Program-made: the position numbers and the translations under genes | Shown here: positions 49,091 to 59,480 of the stretch, one piece after another | Position numbering within the stretch: the first letter of the stretch is position 1 | Layout: each line of letters opens with the position of its first letter | Source: Sycobia sp. Sy_11 | Lineage: Eukaryota; Arthropoda; Insecta; Hymenoptera; Epichrysomallidae | NCBI GenBank assembly: GCA_018907035.1 | Contig: JACCIC010000003.1 | Coordinates: 2,022,001 to 2,086,000, forward strand | Direction of reading: 5' to 3' | Length of the DNA stretch: 64,000 nt | Notes under the pieces: generated by a model | What the model was told of the DNA's origin: nothing | Database searches by the model: none | The model's input: the letters and a program-made list of their open reading frames with translations, nothing else

Positions 49091-50455
49091 CGGCACTGTC
49101 CCGATAAAAATTGTTTCACTAATGTAATAGAGATTGGCAAATTCATTATCAATTGTTCGTGTTTGCTCTGAATTAAAACCAATTTCTCAAGCGTATGAGT
49201 ATGTTTAGAATGTATAGCCAGAGATATTCCATAGTGATCGCTAACCGAAGAAGATCTTGTTACATTGACTGGCGCATCAGAGCGCATAGAGGTTTGCGTA
49301 CATTTTGTGTTCTTATATTTCTTAAGTTTCTTGTTTCTATCGATTTTTGCCGCGCAGCGCTTCGTGTATTTTTCTGATCTGGAGTGCGTGATGACTTCTT
49401 GAGTTGCAATTTAATGTACGCAAGCCCATGAGAGTCTATGTTCAATCTAGGAGATCCTTCCCTTTACTTTCGCTTCTACTGGCTCCTGAGATACCTCGAT
49501 TTCCATGTAAAATATGTAGTACTGGGCACGACATAGTCTGCTGATGAATTCAAGTTTCCTGCAGAATCAATGCAAAATCTATGTAGTGCTCTGTAGATTC
49601 GAATAATAGTTCGAATAATGATTTCATTAATTGTTCAATTCATTGATTTTAAATTTCATTCATTTCAATTTATTGCTAAATGTTGATCATGCATGTTGAT
49701 CGTACAAGGCTCGCTTAGCTAATTTTTAATCGTAAAATTCGCTATTGTATGTATTGTTCTTTCTGTGTGTATTGGTTTAATTGTCTTTCTTCTTCGTAAA
49801 GCCTCTTCTACTGCACATATTTTGGCTTTAACCAGTTTTTCAATTATTTTTATGGACTATTTGTGTATTAATTTGTCTAGCATTTTCTTTATCCCTTTTG
49901 CTCTTTATTTAATAATAAAATATTAATCGTTTTCCAACGAGTTCAAAATTTTATATCAACCTATACTATTAAATACATATTAATTTTATATAGAAATTTC
50001 ATTGAAAATTCGATACTCATAGCAGGAATTTATAATTAAGAGATTGTTTTATTATTTTACATAAAAACGAAAGATTTTGCTTCTAGTAATTATAATCCAA
50101 AACTCATTATTTTTATATAACCAAAAAGTATTATATTATAAAATTTATGAATTTTAACAGAATGGCCCTGTTAATATAAACATATAGCATTATATTGGCT
50201 ATTACATTGTTTATTTCATGAATAATAAATCGAAAATTATAAATTTTGTTCCTTAATTTTAACGCAAGTAAGTAATTTTAATGAACAAAAATACTCCAGT
50301 ATGAAAATTTGAGAATGTATTAACAAATTCAATATTAAATAGTTTTCATATTAAATTAGATATTGAGCAAGTGAAAAACATTAATTTTAAACAAATACTT
50401 TTTTCTATAATACAGAGTCGTAAATAAAACTCTGGAATGTTTCATCATCATTTCG
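49091..50455. other. A+T-rich non-coding stretch
   Basis: Slightly mixed to 49500, then plain A+T-rich. Nothing further is visible. Confidence 0.65.
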
Positions 50456-51165
50456 GTGTTACTCTATTGGCTGGTACTTACTCATACGTATCTCCTACCT
50501 TACTGCCCTTACTATTATTACCGCACGGCCGACCAAACACCGGCTAGAACTACTAGTATGATAGAACAACCCGGAAGATGGGTAGACGTAGGATAATGAC
50601 GGAGCGCGCTGGTTAACTAAGGCTGCCAGCCGGAGGGGAACCCAAGTATTCGCAAGTGATCCCGGAACACAAAGCCAACGACTCTCGGACACGTGGGCGA
50701 CGATGTCGCGCGCCGTCCTCCAGCCTGGTTCCTCGATGAAAGGCCGAAACCCCCTTCGGCTACTTTAACGCAAATATGTTTAGGAATTGCTCGCCAGCGA
50801 GCGGACGGAAACTACTAATGACGATACCGACTACTCGATAGTATTATACAGAGTCGAAGACCGAGCGGGGGCAGGAGGAGGGGGCAGGGCTTGCGGACCC
50901 GGCACGATGCGCATGATTCAACTTCGCCAAGTATTAGAGTAGTGGCCGTATAGAGGCGAGAGAGCGAGGGAAGCTTTGAGAAGGCACGGTCTCGAAAAGC
51001 CCGGGGACCATCCCGCGACCTCATTACTAAGAGACCGAGGACGTGAATGCGAGGCCAGGATCAGTGGGAAACTATCGAGATGTGGGCGGCGACGGCGCCG
51101 AGGGAAATTCGAGATTAAAATCGGACTGTTTGACATCTGTCAATTTGGTCGTATTCCTTAAGCAT
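50456..51165. other. Sharply bounded GC-balanced block, possibly a repeat relic
   Basis: Unlike the other islands it has no microsatellite, an even base composition and abrupt edges. It starts with TGTTACTC, compatible with an LTR-like TG start, but I find no matching CA end, target duplication or retroelement frame. The frames 50495-50692, 50815-51024 and 50918-51136 (-) are unrecognised. It could equally be another CpG island. Confidence 0.3.
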
Positions 51166-52440
51166 GCTGCTGGGCCGGGAATTAGAATGCACGCTTGAAC
51201 GTAACCTGAAATAGCGACGATGTCTATGTCATTTTATGCTATCCGTACCGAAGAGATTTATGTAAAGGTTGTTTCTGAATTAACTCGGTTGCTATTTGAT
51301 GTGCCTGTGGATCGAAATGACATTGATGAAATAATTACAGGAATACCCTAAGTAATATTATTGAAGTCACAGTAAAATCTACTATTTTTCTCATATAGAA
51401 CAAGTACTTGGTGAATTTGTCAAAAATCAATATCGTTTAGATATAATATATGCGCAACCCAGCCAATAAACATCTACATGAAATAGATGGGCGGTCCTCC
51501 CTAGAATATGATCCCCTTAGTTACTACGTGTGGCAGACACGTTCCATTATTTCCATGACCAGTTGTATCTATTGTTTGACTACTTTTATATTCGACTTCG
51601 GGACATTTTTGTATTCCAAATAGTTTTCGCCTAAAAAACGGATGAAACATTCACAGAGTCTCTGTTGTGAGTATAGAATGACAGAACTTTTATTAGAATC
51701 AATACATATGTGGTTGAAAGTAGGTCTCCACTCAGAATTATACACAAACTTCTAGCAAAAATTGTCTATAATACTAGAACGGTGCCCTATGAGCATCTGT
51801 AAAGAAGACAACCTGACTCAAAACCGAAAAGAAATTACATTGCTGAATCATCCTAAGCAACATTATTTTCATCCAATTCTTCTTCATCTTTCAAATGCGT
51901 TCCCTAGAAACAATATTTTCGCATCAGTGACCGTTATAAATCAAAAAGTTTTAAGCTGATTGACCTAAATATTGTCTAAATACAAGTTATGTATACGCCT
52001 AGCTCTCGTATGAACTAGAATAATTAATTAAGATAGAACAAAGCTATTTTTTTACATTCAAATATCGAAACTAGCTTATCTTCAAAACTGTGCCGAATAT
52101 TCAAATTTTCAAAATTCATATTTTTAGTGGTTCTAGTATTAACAGCGACCGACAGTTTACCATTAATAGATGAACATGCAATTTTTATAGTATTTCAGAT
52201 GAACTCAAAGTTACTATTATAGAGGTCGACTCGCACTTTTTATTTTATCATAAAGTCTTTGCAACAAGGCAGTAGACAGCAATAACTTAAACATCTAAAA
52301 TTGTTAAAGTTCCTTTCTATTTTTCATAGATATTTTTTCCTATGAAAACAATAAATTTTTTTATAAAATATTGTTTTTTGTAGATCTCTTTAACTGACCT
52401 CCGCTAATAAAATCATAAAAATGAGATCTGTGCACGAGGA
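51166..52440. other. A+T-rich non-coding stretch
   Basis: Nothing of note. The frame 51762-51959 (+) is unrecognised. Confidence 0.65.
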
Positions 52441-53340
52441 ACTCCCTTAAAAATATTATACCCAATAACATTTTAATCCAATTAGTTGCAGCGCGAATGT
52501 GACAGCTCAGAAATTGACTGTCTAACGCACAAGTTCGCACTCCGTATTCGACGAGAACGAGCCGTTCTGCCTTCGCCCGACACTCGCGCGTGCAACAAAG
52601 CTGTTCCCCGCGGGCACAGCCGATCGAATGGCAGGCGACGACGTATAATGATCCACGTATTGGGCGATATAAGCCGCTGTTTTGGGGATGGAAAAACGGC
52701 CCTCCCGGCGAAGTACGCGGGGAGACGGCTAATCGAGAAGGTACGAGGCCATTCGAATGTGGAGCGCAATCACGCGCTCGATAATATAGGGAGAGTCGGA
52801 AGCGGCCGGGCGTGGGTACGGAATACGCCCGGGGCGCCAAAATAATGCCGCGCCTCGATTTTTTTTTCGCACGTCAGCGCGTCACCGACACGTACCGTTA
52901 TTGCAAAATTTTTTGTTTCCGTTGGAAGTGTACATTTCATGCGTGGCCTGAGATATATTACTCGCTCGTTCGAAGATGGGAGGCAAGAGAGAAAGAGAGG
53001 AAGAGGGGAGAACTCGAACTAGGAATGAAATAATTATTGGGTAAGTATTGAGAGATAGGATAAATATTATTGGAAATTTTGAGACCACGGCCATTTAGGG
53101 AATATGAATATACGCGGACGGGGAGTTGAGGAGCGGGAGGAAATAAACGAACATTGAAAAAGGAAGAACAATCACAATCAATTGGCCTCAGTGGCGCGTG
53201 CACGATGGAAATCGGTTTACCGTATCGTATGCTTTAGCGCGGAGGCGCTGTGTTTGAACAGAAACGTATCTCTTCTACTTACGCCATCAAGCGATACGCC
53301 TTTCGTAACATTCTCAATCGTTAACCATCGCACGCGATGG
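52441..53340. other. CpG-rich island containing an exon-like segment
   Basis: CpG-dense from 52490 to 52850. The frames 52486-52845 (+) and 52361-52840 (-) overlap, are both open and are unrecognised. The exon-like segment 52878-53040 is listed separately. Confidence 0.45.
52878..53040 (+). other. Exon-like 163-nt segment, no fully open frame
   Basis: A T9-led acceptor TTTTTTTTTCGCACGTCAG ends at 52877 and a full-consensus donor GTAAGT follows at 53041-53046. Two of three frames stay open almost to the donor (stops at about 53014 and 53031-53033); the third stops earlier. The first-frame peptide is basic and aromatic, then Glu/Arg-rich, and unrecognised. A non-coding exon or a chance pairing is likelier than a coding exon. 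Confidence 0.22.
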
Positions 53341-53588
53341 ACTAATCTTATTATATATTTCAATTTTTGAGCAACGAGATTTTGATATTTGCGGAAAAGG
53401 TCTCTGTATCCTTTTTACAGCTGAACCACGTATAATGGTTAAACTTATGGGACAACCACTGTGAGAGAGCTGTATACAGCACCAAGATTACTTTGGATAT
53501 TTCTTAAAAGTTTACATACATCCGAAAAAAAATTTTAATGGAACGGTGCAGATATTTCATTTATCTTTTCTATTTTTCGTGCTTTCAT

Positions 53589-53647
<59 letters not shown>

Positions 53648-54170
53648 TGGGTAAACAATTCACCATTTTCTTCGAAACATCTTATGAATCTCAATTTTTT
53701 CTAGGTAAACCCTTTCGTTTGCATTATTTTAATAAACAATACAATAGCCACCAGTAAAATATAAAATATAAAAGATGTTATTTAACGTCGCTCTATTTAT
53801 CCTCCTAACTTTTGTTGCTAATCAGCGACGGAGGTTTACGATGTGTTTGTAAACAAAGGACGTGTAAAATTTTACAGCGTTAGTTACAAGTCTTTCGATC
53901 TAGCGACCGAGCCATCGTAGGCGTCAATCATAAAAGATTGTTATATTAAAAACAACTATTTTCGGAAAACATTATTATATATCATATTTATATGATGAAA
54001 GTTAAAATAAACTGTTAAAATAAAATATTTCTCTTTATTATACTATTATAATTATATGCTTATAAAATGTTTACATTATTAAAAAATACAATAAACGCAG
54101 TTTCCAATGACTTTTTTTAAACTCCTACGATCAATAAAAAAATAATAATTCAGAAACAAGAGAAAAGCAT
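53341..54170. other. A+T-rich stretch around a TA array
   Basis: Just after the array, TCAATTTTTTCTAG followed by GTAAAC (53704/53705) is ratchet-like, with a weak donor. No coding frame. Confidence 0.6.
53590..53644 (+). repeat. (TA)n microsatellite
   Basis: About 27 AT units. Confidence 0.97.
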
Positions 54171-54960
54171 GGGGAGTATTACGAAACGATCGACTAAGGA
54201 CGTGAAAAGGGTATTGGGAAAAAGCGAGAACAGCGCATGAAGAGATGGAAAAATACATGGGACAGGGCGCGCGCCAAGTACCGGGCGTAAAGGAGAAACT
54301 TGCAACGCGCGCGGCTCTGTTTTCCTCCCCCCCCCCTTCGTCTTACCCTGAACTCGAGCGACATTAAAGAATTCTGCGGCGCACTCTCGCCTGTACCTCT
54401 CCCCGCGGCTAGCCGCTGGACCAAAGAAATAACACGGGGGAAAACAGAGAAACGCTTCGAGAGTACGAGCTGCTGCGAGGAAAATGCAGAGCTTCGATGG
54501 GTCGCGCGATCGCGGTTTCTCTTTATGCAAGCCGATGAAAGCTTTTTTCCTCGACCCACCCCCTTCTCTGTATCTCTCGCTCCTCATCTCCTCCATCTTA
54601 TCCTTTATTCCCACGGCTTCTTGTATATTCTCCATTTCTCTGTTCTGCAGCCCCGACCCACGAGCACCTCTTCCTTACTTCTGCTCGAGCGCTCGTGCGT
54701 TTCGGCTATAAAACTTCATAAGCCCGGAGCTAGCTCGATGTTCTTCGGAAAGGAAAGGCAAGATACACGGACAGAGAGAGAATAAGAAGCGAACATGGAC
54801 TCAAGACGAATTGCGAGGATACCTTTGTGTGAGAATTACGGGGCAGGGTGGGGGATGAAAGCGAGTCCCAGCTGAAAGAAGTAGATACGAATCTCAGAGC
54901 CCGATGAATAGTAGTTGTTCCGAGCGTCCGCGGCTATTTGTTTTATAACATTTTGAGAAG
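54171..54960. other. CpG-rich island
   Basis: CpG-rich with a C run at about 54330-54339. Frames 54150-54635 (-) and 54300-54785 (+) are each 161 codons, overlap each other and are unrecognised, so I reject both as genes. A TATAAAAC word lies near 54707 on the plus strand without an initiator. Confidence 0.45.
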
Positions 54961-55375
54961 TGCCTCGTTCTAAGTCTGTTGATATGAAATGAAACTAGCT
55001 CGAATCGATGATTTGCGTCATTCTTGAAAAAGGCCCGGAAGAGCTACGGAGATAATTTAGCGTTCTCTGTATACTTTTCGCCTCGCAATTTATAAACCGA
55101 ATTGATAAATTTATAAATTTATAAATCGAATGCAGGAAAATGTTATAACTATTAAATATATACGGCAGTGTATGTTTCGGAGTATTGATCATAACGAAAT
55201 ACTACTCATTTGTTTATTATCGGGATGTTTAAGGAAGCATCAGCCTCTTCATTCAAAATTATATCTTTCATTTGTATAATATTCCCTTCCTAAACTTTCC
55301 AAATGAGCGAGTACTTATCTTAATGATCGTGGCGCAATTTTTTCTTGATCGACATAGAACTCAGTCCCTGTCTTC
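54961..55375. other. A+T-rich spacer
   Basis: 55085-55130 has a short ATAAATTT-type tandem pattern. Nothing else. Confidence 0.6.
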
Positions 55376-55378
55376 CCC

Positions 55379-55480
55379 CTCTCTCTCTCTCCCACCCCCT
55401 GTCTCTCTGTCTTTCTCTCTTTTTCTCACTCTCTCCCTCTCTCTCTTTGCCTTTCTCCTTCTCTTTCTGTGTCTCCATTA
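55379..55480 (+). repeat. CT-rich low-complexity tract
   Basis: Imperfect CT/CCT repeats. Plus-strand frames through it are Ser/Leu/Pro runs. Confidence 0.9.
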
Positions 55481-55931
55481 GCATTTCGAATTCCTTCGTA
55501 GAAAACAGCGATGAAAAATACAGCCAGTCGTCGAGCAGCCTCCTCTCTTTTTTTCATCCAGCCAAAGACATTGCGCAATGGAAAAAGAACGAGTGGGGGG
55601 GGGGGGTAAGTTTTATCGAGCAACCGCCTTCTTGCTGTTCACTCAGAGCCGACAGGACGCTATACTCGGGCGTCTGTGCGATAGAGAGAGAATTGCAAGT
55701 GTTTCTATCTACATATATGGTTTTGGACATAAGAAGACGTTGATTTGAGTCCCAACCTCGCGTTAACGATAGAAAAAGAAAGAATCTTTTTATTTTACTC
55801 TCGCTGTCTTTCTCTCTCTCGCTCTCTCTTTCTTGAAAAATCTCCATCGTTGTTCCTCCCTACGGAGAGCTCTTAACTTGGAGCTTGCACCTCCATCCTC
55901 CTATAGTTTACGTATACACGCTACCGAACAG

Positions 55932-55971
<40 letters not shown>

Positions 55972-56260
55972 TATATACAGACAATCGTCCGTCAAGAGAC
56001 GTCTCTATAACTCGTTTACCTACCTCCTTGACGGCTGCGGGCTCGTTGCCATAGAGAGGGGGGGGGGCAATTGCCACGCGAGGCGGGCCGAGGTGGTACA
56101 GTAGCTCGTCGAGAGAAGTTGGCGCGGACTCTACAGGAGCCTCGTGTACGATTGTATAGTCTAAAGGGTAATCAAGGGGGTATAAGGGGTATGAGGTATA
56201 GGTAATAGCGGTCGGGTAATCACGAGAAACATTCTCCTCTGCCTTGTTATGGTCTGAGAG
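55481..56260. other. Mixed GC region with G-runs and a TA array
   Basis: A G12 run (55595-55606) is followed directly by GTAAGT, a donor-like word after a homopolymer. A second CT tract lies near 55800-55830 and a G10 run at 56058-56067. No recognised product. Confidence 0.45.
55936..55966 (+). repeat. (TA)n microsatellite
   Basis: About fifteen TA units. Confidence 0.95.
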
Positions 56261-57540
56261 TTATGAGTTTGAGCTTTGATTTCCGTTTCTTGGTTGCACT
56301 ATCAGTTGATACTGGTCAAAAAAAAAAATTAAAAATTTGTTCGAAAAAAAAAAATTGTTTGATAATTGAGATACTTATTTATTATTTTCAAGTAACTCAA
56401 ATGGGAATTTAATTTATGCGCAATATGAAATAGGTTAAAATACGGCATTTGTGAATTTACGTCGTTTTATTTCATTTAATAAATTACTAATATAAAGATT
56501 TCAGTACCATGTAGCCGAATTGGATTGAAAATCTAGAATATGAGAACATATATGTACTGACTTAAGCTCGAAATCGACGTCAAATTTTCTGAAGTCACGG
56601 GAATTTTATTTCATTTCTGTTAAAAAAGAATGCTCAATCGATTCTAGTTTCCTCTCGCGATATAATTCAGCAATTAAATTACTTCTCAAAAAAGCAAAAC
56701 TGCCTTGAAGAATGTCAAGAAATAGCAATAAATTTAGAAAGAAATTATCTGATAAAATTTATTTTTACGATGCAATTTTATCTGCTTTTTTGCCGATTAA
56801 GTTCAAAAGAAAAAAAATATTCTCCTTCTGTTTTCTCTTTTTCTATAGTTGTTTTCTTCTATATTAAGCATGTTTGCTATTTGAGCATTTATAGCTTTAC
56901 TTTTTTCCCAATGTATATTTTTTATTACCTTTTTCCATTTTCTCTATTACGTTTTTTAAATTCTTTTTCATCCGGAATGTTTTCTATAAAGAAATACTGT
57001 TATAAATATCGACTATATCATTCATATTTATATAACATTTATTTTTCTATAATTATATTTGGAACTAAAGTTACGAAACATTTAGTTTTATTACTGTTAC
57101 TTTTAATTGCCAGATTGATGATGAAAAACTAATTGTAGCTATGAATATAAAAAAGAATATTGATAAGAATATAATTTTACTGACGTTACCTACTTGGATA
57201 ATACTTGAATTTATGCATCAACAGTTTAATTTTGAAAAATCTTAATATACTTTATTATGTACTACTTACAATTTAATATCTCCATTTTGCGAGTAAATTA
57301 TCGAAAATTTCGAAATTCCATATAAAGAGTTTTCAACAACACACTCTATCAAACCACACATATGTTCTGTTCCTTGAAAATTGTGTCTCTTTTTCTTTCT
57401 GTAGCAGATTTAGAAAAGCAATTTTCTCAAATCGTGTTCAATCGTTAGTTCGATGGAACTATTTTTTGCCAAGGCATGGATTCTGAGAATTTTCTTTCGA
57501 TTTCTCTTCTGTCTGACTGCTTTTCCGAAATAAACTTTCC
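56261..57540. other. A+T-rich non-coding stretch
   Basis: An excellent acceptor-like TCTCTTTTTCTTTCTGTAG ends at 57404, with CAGATT after it. One frame is then open for about 26 codons before a stop, and no donor is obvious. The frame 56770-57132 (+) is Phe/Tyr/Leu-rich, as expected from T-rich DNA. Confidence 0.55.
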
Positions 57541-57554
57541 TGTGAGGAGGACGT

Positions 57555-57558
<4 letters not shown>

Positions 57559-57590
<32 letters not shown>
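57559..57590 (+). repeat. (GA)n microsatellite
   Basis: About sixteen GA units, with looser GA to 57613. Confidence 0.95.
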
Positions 57591-57597
<7 letters not shown>

Positions 57598-58380
57598 GAC
57601 GCAAGAGAGAGAGGCGTATGAGTTAATTGACGGTGACGGAGCTTTTATTATCCCATCGATCATTAGAATCGATACCAGCAGTTGCTCGATCCTGCAAGCA
57701 ATCAGCTGGGCAAGTGTAGGTCGGTATAAGATAAAAAAAAAGATTATTAATCTTTGCCTAATTTTTTGCGTCTCTTGTTCGCCAATCATTTTTTTTTCCG
57801 ACTAAAATAATCTTTGCGAGAGTTTATTGAAACTTAGCGTGTAACGCGTGTGAGGTGGGAGAGGCTCAGCTAGATTAATGATATCGGCTATGGAATTTGG
57901 ATGAAAAGATTTTAACTAATTCAGAATAAGCGTGTTGGAATTTAAATATTACAGGAACAAACCGTCGTCGTCCACAATAGCGGCATTGAAAATCAAAACG
58001 TACCTGTAACAGAAAAACAATGTTCGATATTAGTGGCATATTTATTAACTCTATCTGACTAATAATAATGTGTTCTTAAAATTATAATTGTAAAATAATT
58101 GTATTGTAATTTGAATATTTGGAATTTTCTTTTTAAGTGCAGCTACATGATATCTAAATCTAATTGAGGTCTTGTAATGAGAATGCAGGTGAAAATTAAA
58201 TTTAAAATATTTTCAGTCGCGCTCAAAATTATAAGAGTATTCTTTAAAACTTTTTCTACGTCATTTTATTCATCCTGACCAAAATTGCAGGATATCGACG
58301 ATTTAATTTATCTTTGGAATAATGCAGAAGCAAGATGTTACCCGCCGGTATGATATGTATGGAATGGGAACATAATTAAA
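57591..58380. other. A+T-rich stretch holding a minus-strand ratchet site
   Basis: No coding evidence. The notable signal is the juxtaposed acceptor and donor at 58003/58004. Confidence 0.55.
57998..58034 (-). other. Candidate recursive (ratchet) splice site, minus strand
   Basis: On the minus strand a CTAAT branch point (58033-58029) lies 26 nt before a pyrimidine-rich acceptor TTTTTCTGTTACAG that ends at 58004. The donor GTACGT (58003-57998) follows at once, giving a zero-length exon. All three elements are near consensus. Such sites are known in Drosophila from introns of tens of kilobases. If real, a minus-strand gene with a very long intron spans this window. Confidence 0.35.
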
Positions 58381-58663
58381 ATATACGAAGTTTTCGTGCT
58401 CTAACGAAGACCTTCGCAATATCGCGCGCGTTCGCGTAAGTTCACTCGTACGCGATCGCCTCGGGAGATCCTAAAAGCCGGCGTACCCGTGAGCACGAAC
58501 AATACTGGTATACGACGTTATACGGCCCACGGCGAAAACGAGCTTTATTAAAACGTGTAAACGCTAATGCGGATACGGCCCGAGAAAGGAGAAATAATAA
58601 AAAAAAAAGAGGGAACATACGCGCGGGAGTTGAACGCCGTGCGCGCGCGCGACTAAGACGCCG

Positions 58664-58692
<29 letters not shown>
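58664..58692 (+). repeat. (CT)n microsatellite
   Basis: About fourteen CT units directly upstream of a G-quadruplex motif. Confidence 0.95.
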
Positions 58693-58694
<2 letters not shown>

Positions 58695-58701
58695 ACCTCG
58701 C

Positions 58702-58723
58702 GGGCGGGGGAGGGGGGCCTGGG
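58702..58723 (+). other. G-quadruplex motif
   Basis: GGGCGGGGGAGGGGGG then CCTGGG: four G-runs with loops of 1, 1 and 3 bases, the tightest such motif in the window. Confidence 0.6.
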
Positions 58724-59480
58724 AGGAATACTCCAGCTTACGCACGTCCGCGCGCGGGTAGCGAAATTACAGAACGCGCCGGGATGCATAGAGGGAAAAA
58801 AAGAAGGAGGCACGCGAGCGCGCGGGCGGGCGAAGCTGCAGCTGGTGCGTGCGCACGGCAGGGGGTTCTTAACCTACGCGGAGTGGCGCGGACGCAAATG
58901 AAAATGTCGAGGCTGCTCGCGGCAGTTTTCGGTGCACCTGCGGTCCTTCGCAGACCGCCCTGCCCCCCGAGCGCCCTCCCACCGGCCGCGTTCGCCGCCG
59001 CCGCTATTCGTATACATAAATACGCGAGAGAGATACGACGTTGACGTGCGTTCGTCCTATTGTTATTACGTAAGCGGGAAGGAATATTTTTCGCTTTTTC
59101 AGCGCGAGCGGCGCGGCCACTTAAAAGTGTTTTGAATTTTAATGCCCGCAGACTCGCAGCGCCGCGGAGGGGGAGAGGGGCGAACCTTTTGATACTATCC
59201 GTTCGCGGCCGGGCTCGCCGAGCCTGCTGTTAAAGCGTACGCACGATGCAGCGGCAGGGGCAGGGGGCGGGGATTCCATAAATAAGCCCGAACGCTCGAG
59301 ATCGCTCGCGCAATTTATAACCGGTGAGTATGTGCCTGTATATAAATGCAGAAGCAATTCAGAGGGATTTTCAGATAAATGGAACTGAATAACGTATAAA
59401 TCGTATATTCCGATGCATGTATATATTAAACTTCTTCGCCGGCATTAGACTTTGCACGATGCCCCGGCATTAAGCGCGGC

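Larger units (their letters stand above)
58381..59480. other. CpG-rich island with CT array and donor sites
   Basis: Very CpG-dense, with alternating CG runs near 58420 and 58640. It carries a CT array, a G-quadruplex motif and, on the plus strand, two donors: CGC|GTAAGT at 58436 and CCG|GTGAGT at 59324. The second could close a first exon lying in the island, upstream of the micro-exon at 60255. Frames 58442-58813 (-), 58784-59044 and 58932-59135 (+) are unrecognised. Confidence 0.45.

Noticed and set aside
54150..54785. Two opposed 161-codon frames
   Set aside because: They overlap on opposite strands and neither product is recognisable.
55595..55612. Donor-like GTAAGT after G12
   Set aside because: Homopolymer context makes chance creation easy and no acceptor lies upstream at exon distance.
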